DNA of 64,000 nt from Bacillota bacterium (GCA_023439505.1 JAEXNR010000007.1:372001-436000); one strand, 5' to 3'. Positions 24,772-34,040 are shown, numbered from the stretch's first letter. Translations and numbers: made by a program. The notes: generated by a model not told the origin, from the letters alone.

Positions 24772-24869
24772 CATAAAACTGCAAGGCCGGAAAAAATATC
24801 TTGCGTTCTGAAATAAGATATGTATATACTATCTAGGAAGCGCCAATTAGCCTCTCAAACTAGTTTATT

Positions 24870-24898
24870 TTGTATTTATAAAAAAAACGATGTATAAT
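24870..24898 (+). promoter_or_regulatory. gph promoter
   Basis: TTGTAT at 24870-24875, a 17-base spacer and TATAAT at 24893-24898, 46 bases before the start codon of the HAD hydrolase. Confidence 0.7.
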
Positions 24899-24944
24899 TT
24901 GTGCCGATGTCTAAATTCATAGATGGCAGAGAATGGAGAATCTT

Positions 24945-25589
24945 ATGAAATATAATACTGTGATTTTTGACCTGGATGGAACTTTATTAAATACCCTGGA
25001 TGATCTATGTGACAGTTTGAATGATGTTCTGGTTCAAAAAGGTTATGTGAAAAGAACGCTTGGGGAAGTGAGAAGTTTTGTTGGTAACGGGGCGAGAAAT
25101 CTGGTAAGGCTCTCCGTACCTGAGGATACTTCAGAGGACGAGGTTACTGTATTATTGGAAGAATTCAAGGTGCATTATAAAGAGAATATGCAGAATAAGA
25201 CCAGGCCTTATAATGGTATTATGGAACTTTTGCTGAACTTGAATAAATCCAACTATAAAATCGGAATTGTCTCCAATAAATATGATGTCGCCGTGAAATC
25301 TCTGTCAAAGACTTATTTTGGCAGTTTAATCCCTGTTGCCATCGGTGAATCAGTGGAAACGCGAAGAAAGCCAGCGCCAGACAGCGTATTTCAGGCAATA
25401 AAAGAACTTGGCTCGGATATAGAAAGTACCATATTTGTAGGGGATTCCGATACTGATGTTCTTACAGCAAAAAATGCCGGTATTCCCTGTATTGGTGTAA
25501 CCTGGGGTTTTCGATGCCGTGAGGTGCTTCGAAATGCAGGTGCGGATTTTGTCATTGATACACCAAAGGAAATACTGACATTAATTTAG
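24945..25589 (+). CDS. gph: HAD-family hydrolase, phosphoglycolate phosphatase type
   Basis: A 214-residue HAD phosphatase. Motif I is FDLDGTLLNTLDDL, with the nucleophilic aspartate near residue 9; motif II is GIVSNKYD; the lysine is in RRKPAPDSV; and motif III is FVGDSDTD. The helical cap between motifs I and II is of the Gph/PgmB type. The likely substrate is phosphoglycolate or another small phosphate ester, but HAD specificity is hard to read. The start at 24945 has GGAG six bases upstream; an earlier ATG at 24933 is preceded by no site. It is a single-gene unit. Confidence 0.88.
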   Translation: MKYNTVIFDLDGTLLNTLDDLCDSLNDVLVQKGYVKRTLGEVRSFVGNGARNLVRLSVPEDTSEDEVTVLLEEFKVHYKENMQNKTRPYNGIMELLLNLNKSNYKIGIVSNKYDVAVKSLSKTYFGSLIPVAIGESVETRRKPAPDSVFQAIKELGSDIESTIFVGDSDTDVLTAKNAGIPCIGVTWGFRCREVLRNAGADFVIDTPKEILTLI

Positions 25590-25643
25590 CCACCGTTCCT
25601 GTTTTTATCAGAGCCGGCTTTCACTGCTTTATCTAAAACTTAG

Positions 25644-26063
25644 TTATAATCTTATGTTTACATACTGTCCTTTTTCCTGCTTCTCAATCGCCTGATACAA
25701 GGCTTCATTCTCCTGTTCCTCAGAATTGACGAACTTCGAACGTTCTGATTTTAACGAGGATTCTGTATCAGAAGCAGTCACAGCCTTCTCTTTGGTTCCT
25801 TCTCTTGCTGCCGTCTTTTCCTGCGCAAGCTCTGACCTTCTTTGCATCAGCTCATTATTCAGATTCTGGAGCTGCTGCTGCAATTGCTGCTGTTGATTGA
25901 TTTTGTCTTCTGAAGATAACTCCTTGTCCGTTGAAATACTGAGTATCTCCTGCTGTACCTTCTGTATCTGTATCTGTATTGCCTTTAACTGGCTATCCTG
26001 ATCCACACTAACCACCTGCTGATCATAGGAACTTGATGTACCTGTAGTCGCTGAAATATTCAT
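25644..26063 (-). CDS. FlxA-like coiled-coil protein
   Basis: A 139-residue protein resembling the FlxA-like family of Firmicutes. The N-terminus is a Ser/Thr-rich segment; residues about 28-95 form a Gln-rich coiled coil (LKAIQIQIQKVQQEILSIS, then QQQLQQQLQNLNNELMQRR); the tail is polar. GGAGG stands seven bases before the ATG at 26063. The function is not established; FlxA-like genes are often linked with flagellar regulons, but none is seen here. It is downstream of the two ATP-grasp genes on the same strand, with a 133-base gap. Confidence 0.75.
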   Translation of the reverse strand: MNISATTGTSSSYDQQVVSVDQDSQLKAIQIQIQKVQQEILSISTDKELSSEDKINQQQQLQQQLQNLNNELMQRRSELAQEKTAAREGTKEKAVTASDTESSLKSERSKFVNSEEQENEALYQAIEKQEKGQYVNIRL

Positions 26064-26196
26064 CCTTTGTCCTCCATCCACTCATACGTGATGTTATCAT
26101 TTCGTTTTCAATATATTATCTTCATATTAACGGATGATGTTTAAAATTACTTTAAAATAAAACGGATGATATACTTTTTAACGAATTCCTTTCCAG

Positions 26197-27087
26197 CTAC
26201 TTGAGTTTATTTCTGATGAATTCCAGGTACAGCTTTACAATATTGACATCAGAACATTGATACAACATTCTTGAACCGACGACATCCTCGATCTCATTAA
26301 ACAATAGCGACCCGTCATCATCAACGATAAAATCAATTCCCACAAGACCAAAGTCAAATCGGTCGATGATCTTCTCAGCCAGCGCTCTTTCCTCCCTTGT
26401 CAGTTCATACAGGCACACTTGCCCGCCAAGTGAAAAATTAGATTTAAAGCCTTCTCTTGCCGTTCGAAGCACACAGGCAATGATCTCTTTTCCAATGACA
26501 TAGACTCTTAGATCCTGATGACGCCTTCCGACTAACGGCTGTATCACCACATCGGAGGTGCCAAGTGCAGCCAAAATATCCTGCAAGTAAGTCTCCTCCT
26601 CTGGAATATCCTGCTCTTGAGTCTCCTCCTGTGGAGGAAATAAAAAGACCTGACTTCCACCATGTCCGTCAACCGCTTTTATGACAGAGATTTCTTTGAG
26701 ACTCCTTATCTCTTCTTCCATTTTTTCATTTCTGCAGAAGCGGGTATCGATCATAGGAATCCCGGCACCGGACAGATATTGATAGGTCCTTGCTTTATTA
26801 TTACAGATCTTTGCCACCTTGGCATTATTAAAAACAGGAATCCACAGCAGCTCCAGTTGCATACTTAAGAGCGGATCAACGGTTCTGCAGATAGCAAAAT
26901 CCGGATACACTGCCTGTTTCCCGCAATGATTGATGTATCCCTCGCCTTTTGCTATACCAATCTCCAGATCCTCAACAAGAATAAGCCTGACCATTATGTC
27001 AAGCTTTCTTCCCTCTTCTATATAAAAGTCGATGTAAGTCCGATTATATGCCGCACCACATTTATCATAAATCAGCCAGCCTGTCAT
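26197..27087 (-). CDS. ATP-grasp ligase, RimK/YheC-like (second of pair)
   Basis: A 296-residue protein with an ATP-grasp fold. It shares its opening MTGWLIYDK with the upstream neighbour (MITGWLIVNE). The ATP-binding lysine region ISVIKAVDGHGGSQVFLF, the QPLVGRRHQDLRVYVIG segment and the metal-binding end FNEIEDVVGSR are visible. Such ligases join a carboxylate to an amine with acyl-phosphate formation. The start at 27087 lies four bases after the stop of the upstream gene, so the two are translationally coupled; an earlier ATG at 27156 is inside that gene. Substrate unknown. It is clearly a paralogue of the neighbouring gene. Confidence 0.82.
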   Translation of the reverse strand: MTGWLIYDKCGAAYNRTYIDFYIEEGRKLDIMVRLILVEDLEIGIAKGEGYINHCGKQAVYPDFAICRTVDPLLSMQLELLWIPVFNNAKVAKICNNKARTYQYLSGAGIPMIDTRFCRNEKMEEEIRSLKEISVIKAVDGHGGSQVFLFPPQEETQEQDIPEEETYLQDILAALGTSDVVIQPLVGRRHQDLRVYVIGKEIIACVLRTAREGFKSNFSLGGQVCLYELTREERALAEKIIDRFDFGLVGIDFIVDDDGSLLFNEIEDVVGSRMLYQCSDVNIVKLYLEFIRNKLK

Positions 27088-27091
27088 GTAT

Positions 27092-27985
27092 TCACCGCTT
27101 TCCCCTGCCCTTTGCCAGACAATCCAAAATATATAAAATAATACAGTCTGCCGCATTTACACCGGTACAGTCATAGATATTCTTAAAATGGGCATTTGAG
27201 TTAACCTCACAAACGATAGGCTCTTCCTCTTTGCCAAATAACAGATCCACACCTGCAAAATCCAGGCCTATGATCTTACAGCATTTCAGGGCAAGTTCAC
27301 ACTGTTCTACTGTTGGTTCATACTTCTTCATTCTGGCACCATTGGTTACATTTGCCCTAAAATCACCGTTCTCACTGTATCGATACATGGCAGCGATTAC
27401 CTGATCCCCTACTACCTGCAGACGGATATCCCGTCCGAAGCTGGAACTGATAAACGCCTGAAACAATAATGGTCTGCCACCGATTTGAAGAACCTTCGTC
27501 TGCAATTCCCTTAAATCCTTCACGAGATAAACCTGCTGTCCAAAGGATCCAAAGCACTCCTTGACCACCATGGGGAATCCGATACGATCTTCCATTTCTT
27601 CCAAAAAGGCGAGATTGGTAAACCCTATATTGGAAAACGTCATAGGTGCAACAATGGTATCCGGCATCACAATCCCCGCCCGATGTAAGGTAAGGTGTGC
27701 AAGGGACTTATCATCGCAGCATTCAATGGCCTGAGAGGAATTAAAAACCGGATACCCCATCTGTTCCAGGTATCTGGCAAGCCTTACATCCTTATCCCAG
27801 AAAAGAATGAAATCAACCTCATATTTCTCACAATGCTCCCGCCTTAAATCAATCAGGACTTCGGCATTGGTTTTTAACAACATCATGATGCCCTGCCGCT
27901 TCGCTGCCTCTAAAATATATCCATGTAGTTCCGTGAATTTCTGTGAGTGTAAAAACTCATTTACAATTAACCAGCCTGTGATCAT
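27092..27985 (-). CDS. ATP-grasp ligase, RimK family (first of pair)
   Basis: A 297-residue RimK-like ATP-grasp protein. The N-terminal domain ends near residue 95, and the ATP-grasp domain has MVVKECFGSFGQQVYLV (nucleotide-binding lysine and glycine-rich loop), RDIRLQVVGDQVIAAMYR and CEVNSNAHFKNIYDCTG (metal-binding Glu and Asn). RimK relatives add glutamate to ribosomal protein S6 or to coenzyme F420, or make peptides; the target here is unknown. The ribosome binding site is a G-run at an unusually long distance. It leads a two-gene ligase unit, a tandem arrangement worth attention. Confidence 0.85.
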   Translation of the reverse strand: MITGWLIVNEFLHSQKFTELHGYILEAAKRQGIMMLLKTNAEVLIDLRREHCEKYEVDFILFWDKDVRLARYLEQMGYPVFNSSQAIECCDDKSLAHLTLHRAGIVMPDTIVAPMTFSNIGFTNLAFLEEMEDRIGFPMVVKECFGSFGQQVYLVKDLRELQTKVLQIGGRPLLFQAFISSSFGRDIRLQVVGDQVIAAMYRYSENGDFRANVTNGARMKKYEPTVEQCELALKCCKIIGLDFAGVDLLFGKEEEPIVCEVNSNAHFKNIYDCTGVNAADCIILYILDCLAKGRGKR

Positions 27986-28074
27986 GTAATCTGTGTTTCC
28001 CCCATATTTATTATTTTTATATTATTTTTGATTATACTGAATCAATTTGCAGTACATATATACAATTACCTGAT

Positions 28075-30702
28075 TCAATTCTCATCCACATATTGTTCAA
28101 ACTGTTCCTCGGACATTAATATTTTTCTGGGCTTCGTTCCTTCTTCCGGACCTACCACACCGGCTTCCGCCAACTGATCCATGATTCTTGCCGCCCGGTT
28201 AAATCCGATTTTATATACACGCTGCAGCATACCGATGGATGCCTTGTCCTTCTCAATAATGAATTTGCCCGCTTCAATAAAATAATCGTCTCTTTCATTT
28301 GTGCCGCCTTGGGCCGCAGAGATATCTCCCGACCTGGCATTGGTGATCTTCTCATTGATCTCTTCGCTGTAGCCGGTCTCATTGTTATGTTTTTTCAGGA
28401 AATCGACCACAGCTCCTACTTCCTTATCCGAGATAAATGCCCCCTGAATTCGTACCGGCTTGGGATAGCCGGACGGAAAGAATAGCATATCTCCCTTTCC
28501 TAAGAGCTTCTCCGCACCGGAACCATCAATTATGGTTCTGGAGTCAATAGCTGAGGAAACCGCAAAGGCGATTCTGGAAGGTATATTGGCCTTAATTAAT
28601 CCGGTAATGACATTCACAGAGGGCCTTTGGGTTGCAATAATCAAATGCAGCCCTGCGGCTCTCGCCATCTGAGCCAGCCGGCATATTGCATCCTCCACTT
28701 CTCCGGGTGCTACCATCATCAAATCCGCAAGCTCATCAATAATAATGATGATCTGTGGAAGCTTCTGATAATTCTCATCCTTTAGATGTGCCACTTCCGC
28801 AACCTTCTCATTATATCCCTTCAGATCTCTGACGCCGGCATCCGCAAATTTCTTATAACGTTCCGTCATCTCAACCACCGCCCAGTTCAGGGCAGCGGAT
28901 GCTTTCTTGGGGTCGGTGACCACAGGGATAAGAAGATGTGGGATTCCATTATATATGTTTAACTCCACCACCTTGGGATCCACCATAATCAGGCGTACAT
29001 CTGAGGGATTTGCTTTATATAAAATACTCATGACCAGGGTATTGATACAAACCGATTTACCTGATCCCGTTGCACCTGCAATCAATAAGTGAGGCATCTT
29101 TCCAATATCTGTTATAATTGTCTGTCCGCCGATGTCCTTACCCACCGCAAAGGCAATGTCAGATGGATGTCCTGTAAATTCATTGCTTTCAATCATCTCG
29201 CGGAAGGTTACCATTGAATTCTCCTTGTTGGGCACCTCTATTCCCACCGCTGCTTTTCCCGGAATCGGCGCTTCAATTCTCACATCTGCGGCCGCCAGAT
29301 TTAGTTTGATATCATCGGCAAGACTTGTAATCCGGGATACCTTTACTCCCTGTTCCGGTTGAAGTTCATATCTGGTGACAGATGGTCCGCAGCTTACATT
29401 GGTAATTGTCACATGAACCCCAAAGCTCTCCAGGGTACTCTGGAGCTTTAACGCTGTTTCCTTTAAATTCCGGTCTGTATTCCCTTTGGTATGTTTCACC
29501 TTCGATCCGCCATTTAGTAAATTGGTTGGCGGGAAGATGTATTCTTTTTTCTCGGTTGTCTGGTCAATATGCAGTTCTTCTACATCTGTAGATCCTTTTT
29601 CCGATTTTTTAGAAATCGGTGTTTCTTCCTGTTTCGTTTGTACTACAGCTGTCTCATCGTTATGTAGTTCCGCTTCCAAAGGTGCTGGAGCTGCAGTAAT
29701 TTCCTCCATAGTGAGCTCCTCTGCCTGAGGCTCTTCTATATAAAGATCCGGATTTCCGAATTTTTCTCTCAGTTCTGCTTCATACCCGGGCAAAACAACC
29801 GCTTGTTCTTCCTCCGGTTTTTGCTCCTGAGGATTTCTTTGAAGAAAGCTGGGTTTAGAAAACAAATGATCCAGGTTCATACCGGTGAGTTCTTCTCCCT
29901 CTTCTTTCTCCCCCTTCTTTTTCTTACGCTCTTTTCCTTTCCCCACAACAGGTTCATCCAGTGTTGTTCCTGCCAAGGCGGATTCCGGGTCCAACAGGAA
30001 GGTTTTCGCCGGCCGCCTGCCCTGTTTCATCTGGACAGACATTGCCTCCTGCTGCATCTCCATCTGTTCTTTTCGCAATTTCTGATATTCTCTTCTTTGA
30101 TCATAGGAGCGCTTACCCTGCTTAGCTAAATAAGTAAATAAAGCCTTACCGGTAATTACAATGATTGAGATTAACATTACTGCGATAAGAATTACATAGG
30201 TCGCTACCGTATCGAACAATCCACACAAGATCATAACGAAAATACCGCCGATGATCCCTCCGCCGGATTGATTCGCGGCAGACTGCTGGTAATACTGATA
30301 GATTTTTTCACTTCCGTCATAGTCAGTTGTTACCAGCTGAAGGAAAGAAGCCAGAGCCACCAAGAATACGCATGCACTCATGATCTTTCGTCCCGCTCTT
30401 TTACTGCCGGGATTGGAAATGTGAAACGCCGTACCAAAGAATAGAGCAAAGGGAAGAATATACGCTTCCAGTCCCACCATTCCAAACAGGAAACTTCGAA
30501 AAACTTCCCCCACCTGCCCGCTGAGGTCAAAATTACTTAAGAATAATAAAATACATATTACCAATACCACCAATAAAATAATTTCGTCCTGAATGACACC
30601 GTTATCCTTGATCGACTGGTTTTGTTTTGTGTTGCTTTTTTTATTTTTATTCGCCCTTGAAACTGTCTTCACTGTTTTTTTTGAATTTGATCTGGAAGCC
30701 AT
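28075..30702 (-). CDS. ftsK: FtsK/SpoIIIE DNA translocase
   Basis: An 875-residue DNA pump that moves chromosomes through the division or sporulation septum. After a basic N-terminus (SNSKKTVKTVSRANKNKKSN) come four membrane helices within residues 40-195, an acidic/Gln-rich linker to about 390, then the motor with Walker A GATGSGKSVCIN at about residue 541, Walker B IIIIIDELADLM and the C-terminal gamma winged helix that reads orientation sequences. The ATG at 30702 has GGGGG seven bases upstream. The upstream genes ylzJ and tepA are the same neighbours as in Bacillus, which favours a SpoIIIE-type role, but a vegetative FtsK role is equally possible. Confidence 0.95.
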   Translation of the reverse strand: MASRSNSKKTVKTVSRANKNKKSNTKQNQSIKDNGVIQDEIILLVVLVICILLFLSNFDLSGQVGEVFRSFLFGMVGLEAYILPFALFFGTAFHISNPGSKRAGRKIMSACVFLVALASFLQLVTTDYDGSEKIYQYYQQSAANQSGGGIIGGIFVMILCGLFDTVATYVILIAVMLISIIVITGKALFTYLAKQGKRSYDQRREYQKLRKEQMEMQQEAMSVQMKQGRRPAKTFLLDPESALAGTTLDEPVVGKGKERKKKKGEKEEGEELTGMNLDHLFSKPSFLQRNPQEQKPEEEQAVVLPGYEAELREKFGNPDLYIEEPQAEELTMEEITAAPAPLEAELHNDETAVVQTKQEETPISKKSEKGSTDVEELHIDQTTEKKEYIFPPTNLLNGGSKVKHTKGNTDRNLKETALKLQSTLESFGVHVTITNVSCGPSVTRYELQPEQGVKVSRITSLADDIKLNLAAADVRIEAPIPGKAAVGIEVPNKENSMVTFREMIESNEFTGHPSDIAFAVGKDIGGQTIITDIGKMPHLLIAGATGSGKSVCINTLVMSILYKANPSDVRLIMVDPKVVELNIYNGIPHLLIPVVTDPKKASAALNWAVVEMTERYKKFADAGVRDLKGYNEKVAEVAHLKDENYQKLPQIIIIIDELADLMMVAPGEVEDAICRLAQMARAAGLHLIIATQRPSVNVITGLIKANIPSRIAFAVSSAIDSRTIIDGSGAEKLLGKGDMLFFPSGYPKPVRIQGAFISDKEVGAVVDFLKKHNNETGYSEEINEKITNARSGDISAAQGGTNERDDYFIEAGKFIIEKDKASIGMLQRVYKIGFNRAARIMDQLAEAGVVGPEEGTKPRKILMSEEQFEQYVDEN

Positions 30703-30779
30703 CAATCATCCCCCTTATAATTTTCAGTCTTCGGATTTGCCCCCTGCTTATCCACTATTTTCCGGATTAACCAGAATTA

Positions 30780-30808
30780 ATTATACCTGTTATAAAAATG
30801 TTATGCAA
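30780..30808 (-). promoter_or_regulatory. ftsK promoter
   Basis: On the minus strand TTGCAT (30803-30808), 17 bases, TATAAT (30780-30785), about 78 bases before the start codon. Confidence 0.7.
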
Positions 30809-30866
30809 GACAATTCAACATCCATTTTATGATATCATAACAGAATATATGTTCTGACACAAGAAA

Positions 30867-30900
30867 ATCCGTTCGCAGCCTTATTATACTGCAAACGGAT
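30867..30900 (-). terminator. Terminator after tepA-ylzJ
   Basis: On the minus strand ATCCGTTTGCAG and CTGCGAACGGAT pair, including a G-U, with a ten-base loop, followed by TTTTCTT. It separates the tepA-ylzJ transcript from the ftsK promoter. Confidence 0.8.
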
Positions 30901-30986
30901 GCTATACCCGGATTTCTGATTGGTTTATTTTAACATTTTATATTAATATTTTCTTCTGGTTCAATAATTTTTATTAATTTATCTCA

Positions 30987-31229
30987 TTACTTTATTTCTT
31001 TACCGGGGGAATAAGAGGCGTTCAGATAATCACTCATATTGGTGGAATTAATCTTCTGCACCACATAATTTTCCCCTATTTTTCTGGTGACAATTCTCCC
31101 GTGGGGAAGAATTACTTCCTTGTACTCGTCTTTGGGACTTCCATCTTTCTCTGATCCACCCTTTGGAGCAGCATCCCTTTCATTCATATTCGCATATATT
31201 CTTTCCAGTGGTTTTGCAGTATAAAGCAT
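30987..31229 (-). CDS. ylzJ: YlzJ-like protein
   Basis: An 80-residue YlzJ-like protein, a small family confined to endospore-forming Firmicutes. The beginning MLYTAKPLERIYAN and the end MSDYLNASYSPGKEI match the family closely. A charged insertion of about 20 residues (DAAPKGGSEKDGSPKDEY) sits between them and makes it longer than usual. It follows tepA by 11 bases with a strong AAGGAGG. The function is unknown. The order tepA-ylzJ-ftsK equals ymfB-ylzJ-spoIIIE of Bacillus subtilis. Confidence 0.88.
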   Translation of the reverse strand: MLYTAKPLERIYANMNERDAAPKGGSEKDGSPKDEYKEVILPHGRIVTRKIGENYVVQKINSTNMSDYLNASYSPGKEIK

Positions 31230-31240
31230 AACATCCCTCC

Positions 31241-32035
31241 TTATTCCACCGTTTCCTGCGCTGAATTATTCTGATCAATCATCTCATTAATTTTGGCCAG
31301 GGCCTCTTTTATCCCACCGACCCCATCTATGATGCCCATTTTCACGGTCTCTTCCCCAACCAGAATAGACCCTACATCCTTTGCAAGTTGGTGCGTATCC
31401 AACATTAGATTTTTAAAGCTGGTATAATCGATTTTTGAATGATTTACCACGAAATTGATGATACGATCCTGAATTTTCTCAAAATATTCAAATGTTTGTG
31501 TCACACCGATTACCGTACCATTCATTCTGACCGGATGAATAATCATAGTTGCGGAAGGAACGATATAACTATAATCCGCCGAAACAGACAGCGGAACTCC
31601 GATGGAATGGCTCCCTCCAAGGACAAGGGAAACCGTCGGTTTACTTAGAGATGCGATCATTTCTGCTATGGCAAGGCCAGCCTCCACATCTCCTCCCACG
31701 GTATTTATTAAAATCAGTAACCCGTCAATCTCACTGCTATCCTCGATTGCTGCCAGCTGGGGCAATACATGTTCATATTTGGTTGTTTTATTATGCTGCG
31801 GAAGACACTCATGCCCTTCAATCTCTCCTATGATAGACAATAAATGTATTTTATGATCTCTTTTCCCATTCTCCAGCAGTGTTTGCCCATAGTCATTGAT
31901 TTTATTATCCTTTAATTCTTCATTTTGCTTTTTCAGCTTCTCTGTTTCCTGATGATCCGGTTCTTTTTCCTCATTACTGCCCTGTGTATGAATTTTGTCC
32001 TTCATCACCTTGTCCTTCTCGTTTTCATTCTGCAT
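31241..32035 (-). CDS. tepA: ClpP-class serine peptidase, TepA/YmfB type
   Basis: A 264-residue ClpP/crotonase-fold peptidase of the TepA group, which in Bacillus has been linked to degradation of spore proteins and signal peptides. The first 60 residues are charged, Lys/Glu-rich and probably disordered. The catalytic domain shows NTVGGDVEAGLAIAEMI, the nucleophile segment VLGGSHSIGVPLSVSAD and the histidine in ATMIIHPVRMNG. GAGG is placed eight bases before the start. It lacks membrane helices. Co-transcribed with ylzJ. Confidence 0.9.
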   Translation of the reverse strand: MQNENEKDKVMKDKIHTQGSNEEKEPDHQETEKLKKQNEELKDNKINDYGQTLLENGKRDHKIHLLSIIGEIEGHECLPQHNKTTKYEHVLPQLAAIEDSSEIDGLLILINTVGGDVEAGLAIAEMIASLSKPTVSLVLGGSHSIGVPLSVSADYSYIVPSATMIIHPVRMNGTVIGVTQTFEYFEKIQDRIINFVVNHSKIDYTSFKNLMLDTHQLAKDVGSILVGEETVKMGIIDGVGGIKEALAKINEMIDQNNSAQETVE

Positions 32036-32217
32036 GAATTTATCCTCTTTTCATTCTAACGCCCATGCGTCCTACATGCTCGCTTACTTTGTTCAAACTA
32101 ATCTTCCATAAATGATATTATGTGAAGAGAACTCTATTTTATACGGTGAACAGTAAAGTTCATCGACTTCATCCAGTATTTCCATCTGCTGGTCTATCGA
32201 TTATTATTCTTTTAATT

Positions 32218-32267
32218 TCTAATACTAAATATAACATTGTGTGTCTAATACTAAATATGACATTGTG
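32218..32267. repeat. 24-bp direct repeat before WYL regulator gene
   Basis: TCTAATACTAAATATAACAT plus TGTG at 32218-32241 is repeated with one change at 32244-32267, a period of 26 bases. The second copy carries ATGACA where the first has ATAACA and so forms the left half of the operator at 32257-32274. The first copy may be a weaker half-site. Confidence 0.75.
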
Positions 32268-32274
32268 TTGTCTT
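32257..32274. promoter_or_regulatory. Operator of the WYL regulator, own promoter
   Basis: ATGACA-N6-TGTCTT, an imperfect inverted repeat 35 bases before the regulator start. The same block, extended to AATATGACAT...TTGTC(T/A)TATTATA...TAGAAT, occurs before the GyrI-like gene at 33214. This points to autoregulation. Confidence 0.6.
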
Positions 32275-32308
32275 ATTATATTTGTTAGAATAAAGTGGGG
32301 TGATTAAA

Positions 32309-33217
32309 ATGCAGATCAATCGATTATTTGAAATCGTTTATCTTTTAATGAATAAAAAAAGTATCACTGCAGGGGAACTTGCAGCTCATTTCGAGGTCTC
32401 CCAGCGAACCATTTATCGCGATATTGAAGCACTTTGTCAGGCCGGGATTCCAATCTATACCAACAAAGGAAAAGGCGGCGGCATCTGCCTTATGGAGCAA
32501 TTTGTCCTTAACAAATCTCTCCTGTCCAATCAGGAGCAAAATGATATTCTCTTTGCCTTACAGAGTTTAAAGGTAACCAATTATCCTGAAACAGACCAGG
32601 TCTTATCAAAGTTAAGCCTGCTCTTTGGGAATCAGAATTTTGACTGGATTGAAGTGGATTTCTCTAACTGGAGCAGTGGGGAAGAGGATAAAGAGAAATT
32701 TAGTCTGCTCAAAAATGCAATCTTAACAAGTCATGTCATTCAATTTGACTATTTCAGTTCCTACGGGAACAAGACACACCGTTTCGTGGAGCCTGATAAG
32801 CTGTTATTTCGCGGACAGGCATGGTATCTGTGTGGTTACTGTCTAGAGAAGCAGGCACAGCGTTACTTTAAAATAACCAGAATTTATGATCTGATCATTG
32901 AAGAGACTCAGTTTGTCAGAAAGAATCGTATTGAACCAAACCTGCTCCCTTCGGAAGATCCGGTCTCAGACCTCATCCCGGTGGAATTAAAAATTGATGC
33001 CTCCATGGCGTTTCGGATCTATGATGAATTTCCAAGAGAGGCGGTATTCCTTCAGGAAGACGGCAGTTATCTGATTCGAACCAATCTTATGAATAGCAAC
33101 TGGCTTTATGGATATCTCATGTCCTTTGAGGATCATCTGGAGGTAATAGAACCCGAGTATCTTAGGCGTATGCTCCAGGAAAAATATAAGAGAGCGTTCA
33201 TGAAAAATGAAATATGA
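32309..33217 (+). CDS. YafY-type regulator with HTH_11 and WYL domains
   Basis: A 302-residue transcription factor. The N-terminal winged helix (ITAGELAAHFEVSQRTIYRD) is followed by a linker and a WYL domain, with the literal motif in RGQAWYLCGYC near residue 172, then a WCX-type C-terminal region. WYL regulators bind small ligands, nucleotides or DNA ends; many control single neighbouring operons. The ATG at 32309 has GGGGTG six bases upstream. Its own promoter and that of the next gene share an operator, so these two genes form a local circuit. The ligand is unknown. Confidence 0.9.
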   Translation: MQINRLFEIVYLLMNKKSITAGELAAHFEVSQRTIYRDIEALCQAGIPIYTNKGKGGGICLMEQFVLNKSLLSNQEQNDILFALQSLKVTNYPETDQVLSKLSLLFGNQNFDWIEVDFSNWSSGEEDKEKFSLLKNAILTSHVIQFDYFSSYGNKTHRFVEPDKLLFRGQAWYLCGYCLEKQAQRYFKITRIYDLIIEETQFVRKNRIEPNLLPSEDPVSDLIPVELKIDASMAFRIYDEFPREAVFLQEDGSYLIRTNLMNSNWLYGYLMSFEDHLEVIEPEYLRRMLQEKYKRAFMKNEI

Positions 33218-33231
33218 CATGCAGTTGTCAT
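33214..33231. promoter_or_regulatory. Operator of the WYL regulator, GyrI-like gene
   Basis: ATGACA-N6-TGTCAT is a perfect inverted repeat that overlaps the stop codon of the regulator gene. It is followed by ATTATACCTGATAGAAT, parallel to the sequence before the regulator itself. Predicted binding site of the WYL protein. Confidence 0.65.
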
Positions 33232-33304
33232 ATTATACCTGATAGAATGAATTTAACTCTATTGGCCGTTTCCAGGCTCAAAGTACGGGAAAGGAAGAAC
33301 TATT

Positions 33305-33976
33305 ATGGAAAAATTCGATTATAAAAAGAGTTTCAGAGAATTATATGCACCGGATACCACACCCGGCATCCTGAGTGTACCGTCTATGAATTTTATTATG
33401 ATTGACGGGAAGGGAAATCCAAATGATGCCGCCGGAGAATATAAGAAAGCAGTGGAACTGCTTTATGCGCTGTCCTATACCATTAAGATGAGTAAAAAAA
33501 GCAACGCTGCTCCCAAGGACTTCTTTGATTATGTTGTGTTACCTTTGGAAGGATTATGGTGGCTGGAGGATTCGAATTCTCTTAACTTTCAGGATAAGGA
33601 CAATTATCACTGGACTTCCATGATACGACAGCCGGAATTTGTCACACCCGAAGTATTGGAGCAAGCTTCATGGTCGGTAAAAAAGAAGAAACCTGATCTG
33701 GATGTAAGTAAAGCCCGCTTGGAAGAGTTTCAGGAAGGACTTTGTGTGCAGCTTCTGCATCTGGGTCCCTACGATACGGAACCCCTTTCTCTGGAGAAAA
33801 TGGATCGCTTCCTCTATGAGCACCACTATCTGATTGATATCTCTCATCCAGATGATGCCGGAAGAATCAGAAGACATCATGAAATCTATTTAAGTGATCC
33901 AAGGAGATCAAAACCGGATAAATTAAAGACGATCCTGCGTCATCCGATTAAAGAAATACCCAAATCTTCGTCATAA
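33305..33976 (+). CDS. GyrI-like small-molecule-binding protein
   Basis: A 223-residue protein of the GyrI-like/SOUL-related effector-binding family, as a stand-alone domain. The opening MEKFDYKKSFRELYAPDTTP and MNFIMIDGKGNPND are typical of the Firmicute group usually found beside WYL/YafY regulators. Residues about 150-215 contain EEFQEGLCVQLLHLGPYDTE and the HHLIDISH-like tail. Some members hydrolyse or bind hydrophobic ligands, but the role here is unproven. AAGGAAGAA precedes the ATG. The operator 74 bases upstream suggests that it is the main target of the adjacent regulator. Confidence 0.85.
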   Translation: MEKFDYKKSFRELYAPDTTPGILSVPSMNFIMIDGKGNPNDAAGEYKKAVELLYALSYTIKMSKKSNAAPKDFFDYVVLPLEGLWWLEDSNSLNFQDKDNYHWTSMIRQPEFVTPEVLEQASWSVKKKKPDLDVSKARLEEFQEGLCVQLLHLGPYDTEPLSLEKMDRFLYEHHYLIDISHPDDAGRIRRHHEIYLSDPRRSKPDKLKTILRHPIKEIPKSSS

Positions 33977-34040
33977 ACCTTAAAAAGCATAGCTGTCTGT
34001 ATAATGCGGGCAGGTATGCTTACCGGAAGGGAGGAATGAT

